Source of the DNA: Sphingomonas sp. Leaf10
Lineage (GTDB): Bacteria > Pseudomonadota > Alphaproteobacteria > Sphingomonadales > Sphingomonadaceae
Length of the DNA stretch: 33,569 nt
Assembly (NCBI RefSeq): GCF_001421245.1
Contig: NZ_LMKE01000002.1
Location: 1-33,569, forward strand
Reading direction: 5' to 3'
The translations under genes were made by a program, and so were the position numbers. Position 1 is the stretch's first letter, and each line of letters begins with the position of its first letter. Positions 1-8,360 of the stretch are shown here, one piece after another. The notes below the pieces were generated by a model, which was not told where the DNA came from, searched no databases, and saw nothing but the letters and a program-made list of their open reading frames with translations.

Positions 1-41
1 CGGGAACAGACAAGAATCCAAAATGCTGCCGGTGTAAACAG

Positions 42-62
42 TCCCCCCTGTCAGGGAGGGGC
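42..62. repeat. Fragment of palindromic repeat family B
   Basis: A C-run/G-run palindrome centred on CTGTCAGGGAGGGG. It matches the core of the repeats at 1588-1704, 30511-30660 and 33497-33569. It lies just past the stop codon of the minus-strand formylglutathione hydrolase gene and could form a 3' hairpin. Only one arm is inside the window. Confidence 0.5.
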
Positions 63-67
63 TTGCG

Positions 68-907
68 TTATTTCAACCGCAGCCCATGCCAGCGGACATG
101 ATCGGCCATGAAGGTCGAGATGAAGTGATAGCTATGGTCGTACCCCGGCTGCATCCGGAGCGTGCAGTCGATCCCCACATCGGCACACGCCTTTGCCAGC
201 AACTCGGGCCGTAGCTGCTCGCGCAGAAAATTGTCGGCATCCCCCTGATCGACCAGAATTTCCTTCACCCGCGCGCCGTCCTCGATCATCGCGACCACAT
301 CCGCCGCGCGCCATGCCGAGCGGTCGTTGCCGAGATACCCGCCCAGCGCCTTGTGCCCCCATGGCACCTGCGACGGGGCGACGATCGGCGCGAAGGCCGA
401 GACCGATCGGAAACGGTCGGGATTGCGAAGCGCGATAGTCAGCGCGCCATGCCCGCCCATCGAATGGCCGGTGATCGATTGGCGGCTGCAATCGAGCATC
501 GGAAACTCGGCGGTGATCAGCGCGGGCAGCTCATCCTCGATATAGGAGCGCATCCGGTATTGCTTCGCCCACGGGTTCTCGGTCGCATCGACATAGAAGC
601 CGGCGCCCAGCCCGAAATCCCACGCCCCCTCGGGATCGTCCGGCACCCCCTCGCCACGCGGCGAGGTGTCGGGGGCGATGAAGGCGATCCCGGCGTCGGC
701 GCACGCCGCGCGATACTCGCCCTTGTCGGTGACGTTGGCGTGGGTGCAGGTCAGCCCCGACAGATACCACAGCACCGGCGCGCGCTGTCCGGGCTCCAGC
801 GGCGGCACGAACACCGAGAAGGTCATCGTCGTGCCCGTCGCGGTCGATTCGTGCGAATATACGCCCTGCGTACCGCCATGGGCGCGAGCGGTCGAAACGG
901 TCTTCAT
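68..907 (-). CDS. fghA: S-formylglutathione hydrolase
   Basis: A cytosolic esterase of the alpha/beta-hydrolase (esterase D) family. It hydrolyses S-formylglutathione to formate and glutathione, the last step of glutathione-dependent formaldehyde detoxification. The 279 residues match the family length. The nucleophile elbow GHSMG is at 147-151 (Ser149), the acid is probably Asp225 in the DQGDADNFL stretch, and the base is His258 in GYDHSYHF. The conserved cysteine in GLTCT (Cys54) is present. The ATG at 907 has a GGAG Shine-Dalgarno sequence a few bases upstream. The usual partner, a glutathione-dependent formaldehyde dehydrogenase, is not in the window; the gene is read away from rluE across about 105 bp. 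Confidence 0.95.
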   Translation of the reverse strand: MKTVSTARAHGGTQGVYSHESTATGTTMTFSVFVPPLEPGQRAPVLWYLSGLTCTHANVTDKGEYRAACADAGIAFIAPDTSPRGEGVPDDPEGAWDFGLGAGFYVDATENPWAKQYRMRSYIEDELPALITAEFPMLDCSRQSITGHSMGGHGALTIALRNPDRFRSVSAFAPIVAPSQVPWGHKALGGYLGNDRSAWRAADVVAMIEDGARVKEILVDQGDADNFLREQLRPELLAKACADVGIDCTLRMQPGYDHSYHFISTFMADHVRWHGLRLK

Positions 908-1012
908 GGGGGCTTCTCCACCGATGGTCGCGAACGGCTATAGGGGAGGGACGGTTGGCGGCGATAGTCGGTTCCCCTCGACAGTGCGGGGCGGATCGCC
1001 GACAGGGGCGGC

Positions 1013-1561
1013 ATGGCGCGGCTGATCCTGCTCAACAAACCGTATGGCGTGCTGTCGCAATTCACCGATCGCGGGACCGACGGCGCGCGCGCGACGCTGT
1101 CGGACCATGTCGCGGTGCCCGGCGTCTATCCGGCGGGGCGGCTCGACCGCGATAGCGAAGGGCTTTTGCTGCTGACCGATGACGGCGGCTTGCAGGCGCG
1201 TATCGCCGATCCGCGGTTCAAATTGGCGAAAACCTATATGGTTCAGGTGGAGGGGGCGCGCGACGACGCGGCGCTCGATCGGCTGCGGCGCGGGGTAACG
1301 CTGAACGACGGACCGACGCGGCCCGCGGAGGTCGCCGCGATCGACCCGCCCGAATTATGGGAGCGGGTGCCGCCGGTCCGCTTTCGCAAGACCGTGCCCG
1401 ATCACTGGCTGTCGATCACCATTCGCGAAGGGCGCAACCGGCAGGTGCGGCGGATGACGGCGGCGGTCGGCCTGCCGACGCTGCGGCTGGTGCGGTGGCG
1501 GGTCGGGGAGTGGACGGTCGAGGGGATCGCGCCGGGGGAGTGGCGGGAGATGGTGGCCTAG
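1013..1561 (+). CDS. rluE: 23S rRNA pseudouridine synthase, RluE type
   Basis: A pseudouridine synthase of the RsuA/RluB/E/F family. In E. coli, RluE converts U2457 of 23S rRNA. The protein has 182 residues, lacks an N-terminal S4 domain (as RluE does) and opens directly with the catalytic fold (MARLILLNKPYGVLSQF). The catalytic motif GRLDRDSEGLLLLT contains the nucleophilic Asp45, and the C-terminal motif EGRNRQVRRM (about 141-150) is typical of the family. The ATG at 1013 follows a CAGGGGC Shine-Dalgarno sequence. The exact target base is inferred from family and length. Confidence 0.9.
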   Translation: MARLILLNKPYGVLSQFTDRGTDGARATLSDHVAVPGVYPAGRLDRDSEGLLLLTDDGGLQARIADPRFKLAKTYMVQVEGARDDAALDRLRRGVTLNDGPTRPAEVAAIDPPELWERVPPVRFRKTVPDHWLSITIREGRNRQVRRMTAAVGLPTLRLVRWRVGEWTVEGIAPGEWREMVA

Positions 1562-1587
1562 AGGGGATCGACATTCAATGACGGCTT

Positions 1588-1704
1588 GCCCTCTCCCCTC
1601 CCTGACTAGGGAGGGGTCGGGGGTGGGTCGGTCCGCGAGGGAGCGTTAGGCCAGCCCCAAACCTACCCACCCCCAACCCCTCCCTTGTCAGGGAGAGGAG
1701 CGAC
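1588..1704. repeat. Inverted pair of palindromic repeat family B
   Basis: Most of the 294-bp gap between rluE and the response regulator. The left arm (about 1588-1630) reads CTCCCCTCCCTGACTAGGG then a GGGGGTGGGT tract. The right arm (about 1661-1704) is the same sequence inverted (CCCACCCCCAACCCC then CTTGTCAGGGAGAGGAG). The two arms flank a roughly 30-nt centre and can fold into a long hairpin. The same family recurs at 42-62, 30511-30660 and 33497-33569. The rest of the gap (1705-1855) shows no gene or clear signal. Confidence 0.8.
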
Positions 1705-1855
1705 CCGGCTGACCCATCGGCTGAATGTCGATCGGCCCTAGAGCGGATCGACGCTGGTGGCTCCTTCGACGCGGCGCGGCACTGGAGCGACGCAATGTCG
1801 ATTGGCGCCAGATCCTTGCCTTTGTCGAGCCAGGCTTGCGAAATAGCCCCCAATC

Positions 1856-3286
<1,431 letters not shown>

Positions 3287-3391
3287 TGCTGTTTCCACGT
3301 CCCTGCCGTCCCGGATCGACACCGTCTTGCGCCAGCGGGCGTAAAGTTCGCCTTAAGACGGCAAGGAAAACTGTCAGGGGCGGTGCGGGGC

Positions 3392-3419
3392 TTGTTCTTG
3401 GTCCAACCTGCGTTAGAGT
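3392..3419 (+). promoter_or_regulatory. Possible promoter of the oxidase IV / pnt operon
   Basis: TTGTTC (3392-3397) and TAGAGT (3414-3419) are separated by 16 bp and lie 33 bp before the oxidase subunit IV start. The match to a housekeeping promoter is moderate only. No other -35/-10 pair in the 166-bp divergent gap looked better. Confidence 0.25.
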
Positions 3420-3452
3420 TGCCTGAACGAGACAGTATGGAGAGGTTCATCA

Positions 3453-3578
3453 ATGGCGAGCGACGGTCACACCCCCGCCCATGCCGGGACGTATAACAGC
3501 TTCATCCGCTGGTTCACCTGGGGCACGATCATCTGTGCCGTGCTTGCCGCGTTCGTCATCTGGCTGATCGCGGGCTGA
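3453..3578 (+). CDS. aa3-type cytochrome c oxidase subunit IV (41 aa)
   Basis: A tiny inner-membrane protein of the bacterial aa3 oxidase subunit IV family. The translation has a short polar N-terminus (MASDGHTPAHAGTYNSFIRW) followed by one transmembrane helix (about residues 20-40, ending VIWLIAG). The length of about 40 residues, the YNSFIRWFTWGT junction and the position just before pntAA are the usual alphaproteobacterial arrangement. The ATG at 3453 has GGAGAGG upstream at a workable distance. The stop codon is 1 nt from the pntAA start, so the two are co-translated. The gene is easily missed by annotation because of its size. It sits apart from any main oxidase gene cluster, none of which is in the window. 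Confidence 0.85.
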   Translation: MASDGHTPAHAGTYNSFIRWFTWGTIICAVLAAFVIWLIAG

Positions 3579-3579
3579 G

Positions 3580-4707
3580 ATGCGCATCGCGGTCCTTGCC
3601 GAACAGGCCGCCGGCGAACGCCGGGTTGCCGCGACCCCGGAAACCGTCAAGAAGCTGATCGCGCTGGGCGCGACGGTCGCGCTCGAACGGGGGGCGGGGA
3701 CCGGTGCGTCGATCGACGATGCCGCCTATGCCGCGATGGGCGCGACCGTTTCCGACCGGGCCGGGGCGATCGCCGATGCGGATATCCTGCTGGGCGTGGC
3801 GCCGCCTGTGCCGGACAGTCTGGCTGGGGCGAAGCGGGGGGCGTGGCTGGTCGCCGGGCTGAACCCCTTTGCCGACCGCGCGCGGATCGCGGGCTATGCC
3901 GTGCTGGGCGTCGAGGCGCTGGCGATGGAATGGATGCCACGCATCACCCGTGCCCAGTCGATGGACATCCTGTCGTCGCAGGCCAATCTGGCGGGGTATA
4001 AGGCGGTGCTGGATGCCGCGTCGGAATATGGTCGCGCCTTTCCGATGATGATGACGGCGGCCGGCACGATCAGCGCGGCGCGCGTGTTCGTGATGGGTGT
4101 GGGCGTGGCGGGCTTGCAGGCGATCGCGACCGCGCGGCGGCTGGGCGCGCAGGTCAGCGCCACCGACGTCCGTTCGGCGACGAAGGAACAGATCCTGTCG
4201 CTCGGCGCCAAGCCGATCTTTGTCGAGAAGGTGGCGGGGATCGAGGGCGAGGGTGCGGGCGGCTATGCCGGAGAGATGAGTGCGGAATATCAGGCGGCAC
4301 AGGCCGAACTGGTCTCCGGTCACATCGCCAAACAGGACATCGTCATCACCACCGCGCTGATCCCCGGCAGGCCCGCGCCTCGCCTGATCACCGACACACA
4401 GGTTGCTTCGATGCGGCCGGGCAGCGTCATCGTCGACCTCGCGGTCGAACAGGGCGGCAATGTCGAGGGATCGGTCGCGGGCGAGGTCGTACAGCGTCAC
4501 GGTGTCAACATCGTCGGCCATCGCAACGTCCCCAGCCGTCTGGCGGCGGACGCATCGGCACTCTTTGCGCGTAACCTTTACAACTTTCTGTCGGCCTATT
4601 GGGACAAGGATGCCGGTCGTCCCGTCCTGCCCCCCGACGACGAAGTGACCCAGGCGATCGTGCTCACCCGCGACGGCCAGGTCGTCCATCCGCGCCTGAC
4701 CGACTGA
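3580..4707 (+). CDS. pntAA: NAD(P) transhydrogenase subunit alpha 1 (domain I)
   Basis: The soluble NAD(H)-binding domain I of proton-translocating transhydrogenase, which transfers hydride from NADH to NADP+ at the inner membrane using the proton gradient. The 375 residues cover the AlaDH/PNT N-domain (from MRIAVLAEQAAGERRVAATP) and the Rossmann domain. The latter has GVGVAGLQA at 173-181 and the NAD-ribose acid Asp196 in SATDVRS. The conserved RQD-type loop MDILSSQANLAGY is at about 128-140. The protein ends before the membrane domain, as in the three-subunit form known from Rhodospirillum rubrum. Its partners pntAB and pntB follow after two intervening genes. Confidence 0.95.
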   Translation: MRIAVLAEQAAGERRVAATPETVKKLIALGATVALERGAGTGASIDDAAYAAMGATVSDRAGAIADADILLGVAPPVPDSLAGAKRGAWLVAGLNPFADRARIAGYAVLGVEALAMEWMPRITRAQSMDILSSQANLAGYKAVLDAASEYGRAFPMMMTAAGTISAARVFVMGVGVAGLQAIATARRLGAQVSATDVRSATKEQILSLGAKPIFVEKVAGIEGEGAGGYAGEMSAEYQAAQAELVSGHIAKQDIVITTALIPGRPAPRLITDTQVASMRPGSVIVDLAVEQGGNVEGSVAGEVVQRHGVNIVGHRNVPSRLAADASALFARNLYNFLSAYWDKDAGRPVLPPDDEVTQAIVLTRDGQVVHPRLTD

Positions 4708-4725
4708 TTTGACAGGGGAAACGCC

Positions 4726-5094
4726 ATGGGTTTGTTCAGCAGCCATGAAGTCGACCCGGCCGAAATCCGCGAGAAGTACGGCCACGCCCTGATCGGTGGC
4801 GAGGAAGTGCTGGCCGCGTTCCGCTCGCTGCGCGACACCGCCTTCCTGACGAATTACCGCTTCGTACTGGTCGACGTACAGGGGCTGACCGGTTCCAAGA
4901 TATCGTTCCGCAGCGTCCCCTATCGCTCGATCCAGAGCTTTTCGGTCGAAAGCGCGGGGACGTTCGACCTCGACAGCGACCTGAAGCTGTGGGTGACCGG
5001 CGAGGCGATGCCGCTGTCGCTGAAGGTCAGCCGCAACGCCGATCCGGCGGCGATCCAGCGGCTGCTGGCGGAACTGGTGCTGGCGAAGCGGTGA
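4726..5094 (+). CDS. Bacterial PH-domain protein
   Basis: A 122-residue soluble protein with a bacterial pleckstrin-homology fold (bPH_1-like). Beta-strand stretches such as AFLTNYRFVLVDVQG, KISFRSVPYRSIQSFSVE and FDLDSDLKLWVTG match the family, and there is one C-terminal helix (PAAIQRLLAELVLAKR). There is no signal peptide or membrane helix. The biochemical role of the family is unknown. It lies 18 bp after pntAA with a strong AGGGGAA Shine-Dalgarno sequence, so it is probably transcribed with the transhydrogenase genes. Its stop codon overlaps a GTG (GTGA) that opens the frame of the next gene. Any link to transhydrogenase function is only positional. Confidence 0.8.
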   Translation: MGLFSSHEVDPAEIREKYGHALIGGEEVLAAFRSLRDTAFLTNYRFVLVDVQGLTGSKISFRSVPYRSIQSFSVESAGTFDLDSDLKLWVTGEAMPLSLKVSRNADPAAIQRLLAELVLAKR

Positions 5095-5107
5095 GGGAAG
5101 GTGCCGC

Positions 5108-5160
5108 CCCTTTCCTCCCCGGCACGGGAAGGGGGACCGGCGCAGCCGGTGGAGGGGGGC
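5108..5160. repeat. Palindromic repeat family A, left arm
   Basis: Two adjacent hairpins. The first is an imperfect stem from CCTCCCCGGC/GGGAAGGGGG. The second is ACCGGCGCAGCCGGT, a 6-bp perfect stem with a 3-nt loop, followed by GGAGGGGGGC. It is the inverted counterpart of 5508-5553 and matches the arms of the pair at 27634-27763. Confidence 0.8.
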
Positions 5161-5183
5161 TTTCACGCGAGTTACGTCCGGAG

Positions 5184-5558
5184 GTGGCGCTCGCTCGCTG
5201 CCTGCGCCGCGCCCTGTCTCCTCCCGAAGCCATGTTGTGGCAAAAGCTGCGGGGGCGCGAAACAGGCGCGAAGTTTCGTCGCCAGCATCCGGTCGGCCCC
5301 TATGTGGTCGACTTTTACTGCCGTGAAGCGCGGCTGATCGTTGAGATCGACGGTGAAGCACATGACCGTGCCGATCGTCCTGCGAGGGATGAAACCCGCC
5401 TGCGGTTCCTGCGCGAGCAGGGGTATCGCGTCGTTCGGATTGCCGCCCGCCGTGTGATCGCGGATGCCGGTGCGGTGGCCGACGCGATCGCGACGCTTGT
5501 GGCCCGCACCCTCCACCAGCCTGCTGCTGGTCCCCCTCCCCGTTCCGGGGAGGATTGA
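5184..5558 (+). CDS. DUF559 protein (Vsr-like endonuclease fold) inside a repeat cassette
   Basis: A DUF559 protein, a family related to Vsr/restriction-type nucleases whose function is not established. The family signature is complete: LRRALSPPEAMLWQKLRGRE, then KFRRQHPVGPYVVDFYC, then LIVEIDGEAHD, then DETRLRFLREQGYRVVRIA. The acidic and basic residues (D in VVDF, E in VEIDGE, the following D and R) fit a PD-(D/E)xK-like site. The GTG at 5184 gives 124 residues, the family norm, but has no well-spaced Shine-Dalgarno sequence. A GTG at 5091 overlapping the PH-gene stop is in the same frame and would read through the left repeat. The C-terminal tail (HQPAAGPPPRSGED) and the stop codon lie in the right repeat arm. 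The gene interrupts the pnt operon and is flanked by inverted family A repeats. Confidence 0.85.
   Translation: MALARCLRRALSPPEAMLWQKLRGRETGAKFRRQHPVGPYVVDFYCREARLIVEIDGEAHDRADRPARDETRLRFLREQGYRVVRIAARRVIADAGAVADAIATLVARTLHQPAAGPPPRSGED
5508..5553. repeat. Palindromic repeat family A, right arm
   Basis: The inverted copy of 5108-5160. It contains CCCTCCACC, the hairpin ACCAGC-CTGCT-GCTGGT, and an 8-bp stem CCTCCCCG/CGGGGAGG. It overlaps the last codons of the DUF559 gene and ends about 15 bp before the pntAB start, just ahead of its Shine-Dalgarno sequence. Confidence 0.8.
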
Positions 5559-5568
5559 AAGGAGCATC

Positions 5569-5847
5569 ATGGACTTCCTCTCGATCCTGTCGATCTTCGT
5601 CCTCGCCTGTTTCGTCGGCTATTATGTCGTGTGGTCGGTGACGCCGGCGTTGCACACGCCGTTGATGGCGGTCACCAACGCCATTTCCTCGGTCATCATC
5701 GTCGGCGCGCTGATCGCCGCCGCCGCCGCCGGGGTGCCGGGGGCGAAGTGGCTGGGGCTGTTGGGCGTCGTGCTGGCCAGCATCAATATCTTTGGCGGGT
5801 TCGCGGTGACCGAGCGGATGCTCGCCATGTACAAGAAGAAGGGGTGA
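5569..5847 (+). CDS. pntAB: NAD(P) transhydrogenase subunit alpha 2 (membrane domain)
   Basis: The small membrane subunit of proton-translocating transhydrogenase, forming part of domain II. The 92 residues contain three hydrophobic helices (about 3-24, 35-53 and 60-80). They include the family stretch HTPLMAVTNAISSVIIVGAL, which lines the proton channel region, and end in the positively charged tail MYKKKG. The ATG at 5569 has an AAAGGAG Shine-Dalgarno sequence, which is preferred over upstream in-frame ATGs lying inside the DUF559 gene. Five bases separate it from pntB. Confidence 0.95.
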   Translation: MDFLSILSIFVLACFVGYYVVWSVTPALHTPLMAVTNAISSVIIVGALIAAAAAGVPGAKWLGLLGVVLASINIFGGFAVTERMLAMYKKKG

Positions 5848-5852
5848 CGGGG

Positions 5853-7364
5853 ATGCACGAGGCCGCACCGGTCAATCCATGGGTCGCCCTTGCCTATCTG
5901 GTGGCGGGGGTGTGCTTCATCCTTGCCCTTCGCGGCCTGTCGTCGCCCGCGACCAGCCGGCGGGGCAATCGCCTTGGCATGATCGGCATGGGGATCGCGG
6001 TGCTGACCACGATCCTGACCCATTTGCCAGGTTCGACCGAAGGCTGGACCGACGCATGCGAAGTCGGTGAACGACTATGCCCCGACGGATACCCAATCGA
6101 CTGGGCCAGCGCCGCTGAAATCCTCGCCGCCATTGTGATCGGCGCCGTCATCGGCCTGACCACCGCGAAACGCATCGCGATGACCGCGATGCCGCAGCTG
6201 GTCGCCGCTTTCCACTCGCTGGTCGGCCTCGCTGCGGTGCTGGTCGGAGTCGCAGCCTATCTCAATCCTGCTGCGTTCGGCATTTCGTCGCTGGTCGTGC
6301 CGATGATCGGGGAGCCGTTCCAGGTCATCAATCCGATCAGCAAGGTCGAGATGGGGCTGGGCGTCGCGATCGGTGCGATCACCTTTTCCGGATCGGTCAT
6401 CGCCTTCCTCAAACTGAACGGCAGTATGTCGGGCAAGCCGATCCTGCTGCCCGGTCGCCATGTCATCAACCTCGCCACGCTGGCCGCCATCTTGTTGCTG
6501 GTCGCGCAGTTCGCGCATTCGCAGGACGCATGGCCGTTCTGGGCGATTGTCGTCCTGTCGTTCGCGATCGGCTTCCTGCTGATCATCCCGATCGGCGGGG
6601 CGGACATGCCGGTCGTGGTGTCGATGCTCAACAGCTATTCGGGCTGGGCGGCGGCGGCGATGGGCTTCACGCTCGGCAATACCGCAATGATTATCACCGG
6701 TGCGCTTGTCGGATCGTCGGGCGCGATCCTCAGCTACATCATGTGCCGGGCGATGAACCGCAGCTTCATCAGCGTGATTGCCGGCGGTTTCGGCGCGACC
6801 GACAGTGGCGGTGCCGGCGCGACTGCCATCGACCGGCCGTGGAAGCGCGGTTCGGCCGAGGATGCCGCGTTCCTGATGCAACAGGCCGAACAAGTCATCA
6901 TCGTTCCCGGATACGGCATGGCGGTGGCGCAGGCACAGCACGCGCTTAGGGAAATGGGTGACAAGCTCAAGGAACATGGCGTCCGCGTGAAATATGCGAT
7001 CCATCCGGTCGCGGGGCGGATGCCGGGGCATATGAACGTGCTGCTCGCCGAAGCGAACGTGCCCTATGACGATGTGTTCGAACTGGAGGACATCAACTCC
7101 GAATTCGCGCAGACCGACGTCGCCTTCGTCATCGGCGCCAACGACGTGACCAACCCGGCGGCGAAGACCGACAAGACCTCGCCCATCTATGGCATGCCGG
7201 TGCTCGACGTCGAAAAGGCGAAGACGGTGCTGTTCATCAAGCGATCGATGGGTGGCGTCGGTTATGCCGGGGTCGACAACGAAGTTTTCTACCGCGATAA
7301 CACCATGATGTTGCTGGCCGATGCCAAGAAGATGGTCGAGGAGATCGTCAAGGCCATGGACTGA
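5853..7364 (+). CDS. pntB: NAD(P) transhydrogenase subunit beta
   Basis: The beta subunit of proton-translocating transhydrogenase, with 503 residues. The membrane part (about 10-310) contains multiple helices with the conserved AMTAMPQLVAAFHSLVGLAAV and PIGGADMPVVVSMLNSYSGW stretches. The NADP(H)-binding domain III (about 345-503) carries GYGMAVAQAQ at 353-362 and the KRSM loop at 463-466. Residues about 57-88 form a longer loop than in the E. coli protein, with two cysteines (Cys69, Cys76). The start ATG lies 5 bp after pntAB. The operon ends here, followed by a regulator in the same direction. Confidence 0.96.
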   Translation: MHEAAPVNPWVALAYLVAGVCFILALRGLSSPATSRRGNRLGMIGMGIAVLTTILTHLPGSTEGWTDACEVGERLCPDGYPIDWASAAEILAAIVIGAVIGLTTAKRIAMTAMPQLVAAFHSLVGLAAVLVGVAAYLNPAAFGISSLVVPMIGEPFQVINPISKVEMGLGVAIGAITFSGSVIAFLKLNGSMSGKPILLPGRHVINLATLAAILLLVAQFAHSQDAWPFWAIVVLSFAIGFLLIIPIGGADMPVVVSMLNSYSGWAAAAMGFTLGNTAMIITGALVGSSGAILSYIMCRAMNRSFISVIAGGFGATDSGGAGATAIDRPWKRGSAEDAAFLMQQAEQVIIVPGYGMAVAQAQHALREMGDKLKEHGVRVKYAIHPVAGRMPGHMNVLLAEANVPYDDVFELEDINSEFAQTDVAFVIGANDVTNPAAKTDKTSPIYGMPVLDVEKAKTVLFIKRSMGGVGYAGVDNEVFYRDNTMMLLADAKKMVEEIVKAMD

Positions 7365-7430
7365 CGCGGTTCGTTGCTCCATCGCAACGGTTGCGACGCG
7401 GCGTGCGTCGCCGAGGCGAAGGGGCAGGCG

Positions 7431-8360
7431 GTGACGGGTTTCGAAGGATTTGAGCGGCAATCGACGGCAACGCGGCGGGCGGTGATCGTCGCCGACGATG
7501 CGCTGGCGGCGGCTGATGCGCAGGCGGCGGCGGGTCATGCCGGGGTCGCGGTCGCGGCGACGATCGGCTTTGCCGGGCTGGCGCAGGCGCTGGACGACAT
7601 CACCCATACCGACCTGTTGCTGGTCGACGCGACCGGCGTCGCCATCGGGACGCTCGACGGCGCGCTGCCGTTGCTGGCGGCACGAGCGGAGCGCGACCGG
7701 GCGCAACTGGTGGTCAGCTTCGGCGTGGAGGCGATCGACATGGTGTCGCTGCATCTCCTCGGCGGACCCGCGACGCTGTTGTGCGAGGCGCGGCCCGAGG
7801 AACGGATCGCGGCGATCGTGCTGGGCACGGGCAGCGGTGCGGGGTTCAGCGCGGCCGAACGCGACGCCGAACGGCTGCGGCGGCTGAATGCCGAGGTTGC
7901 GCGTATCGCCGAGGCACTGGCCAAGCTCGCCCGCGACGGCGACACCGGCGATGGCGTACGCGACCGCACCGACGATTTCGTCGCGCCCGATGCCGGTGAC
8001 GGGCCGGTGGCGGCGGTATCGGCGGCGACGGTGCGTGGCGCGATTCGGGCGCGACGGTTGCGCAACCAGTTCTTCGCCCCCGACCTGTTCGCCGATCCGG
8101 CGTGGGACATGCTGCTCGACCTGTTCGCCGCGCGGCTGGAGGGGGGCAATGTCTCGGTATCGAGCCTGTGCATCGCCTCCGCCGTGCCGCCGACTACCGC
8201 GCTGCGCTGGATCACGACGCTGACCGATGCCGGGCTGGTCGCGCGGCAGGAGGATCCGGCCGACAAGCGCCGCGCGTTCATCGTGCTGACCGCGCGCGGC
8301 GTCGCCGGGATGCAGGGCTATGCCGAGGCGGTGGCGCGGGCCGGGCTCGGCTGGGCCTGA
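7431..8360 (+). CDS. MarR-like regulator with N-terminal pseudo-receiver
   Basis: A predicted DNA-binding regulator of 309 residues. The C-terminal part (about 225-305) is a MarR-like winged helix, recognisable in [20 protein letters not shown] followed by the wing [19 protein letters not shown]. The N-terminal part (about 15-135) has the strand order of a response-regulator receiver: RAVIVADD, then DLLLVDATG, then AQLVVSFG, then ATLLCEA. It lacks the conserved lysine near the end. A helical, possibly coiled-coil linker (about 140-170) joins the two. The GTG at 7431 is preferred because GAAGGGG precedes it; a TTG at 7374 has no Shine-Dalgarno sequence. It follows pntB by 66 bp and its end overlaps the convergent chemotaxis gene by 43 bp. 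The target genes are unknown. Confidence 0.75.
   Translation: MTGFEGFERQSTATRRAVIVADDALAAADAQAAAGHAGVAVAATIGFAGLAQALDDITHTDLLLVDATGVAIGTLDGALPLLAARAERDRAQLVVSFGVEAIDMVSLHLLGGPATLLCEARPEERIAAIVLGTGSGAGFSAAERDAERLRRLNAEVARIAEALAKLARDGDTGDGVRDRTDDFVAPDAGDGPVAAVSAATVRGAIRARRLRNQFFAPDLFADPAWDMLLDLFAARLEGGNVSVSSLCIASAVPPTTALRWITTLTDAGLVARQEDPADKRRAFIVLTARGVAGMQGYAEAVARAGLGWA

Noticed and set aside
950..974. Possible EcfG promoter for the formylglutathione hydrolase gene (GGAAC-N17-CGTC on the minus strand)
   Set aside because: The -10 reads CGTC rather than CGTT; with one mismatch in a four-base element this is not strong enough to report as a feature.
5101..5560. Possibility that the DUF559 gene is only a translated repeat
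   Set aside because: The central 110 codons carry the full ordered DUF559 signature, which a palindromic repeat would not encode.
3556..5868. Very long open frame on the minus strand across the pnt operon (770 codons)
   Set aside because: Arginine-, histidine- and aspartate-rich composition, the mirror of GC-rich real genes on the other strand, with no domain and complete overlap with well-supported genes.
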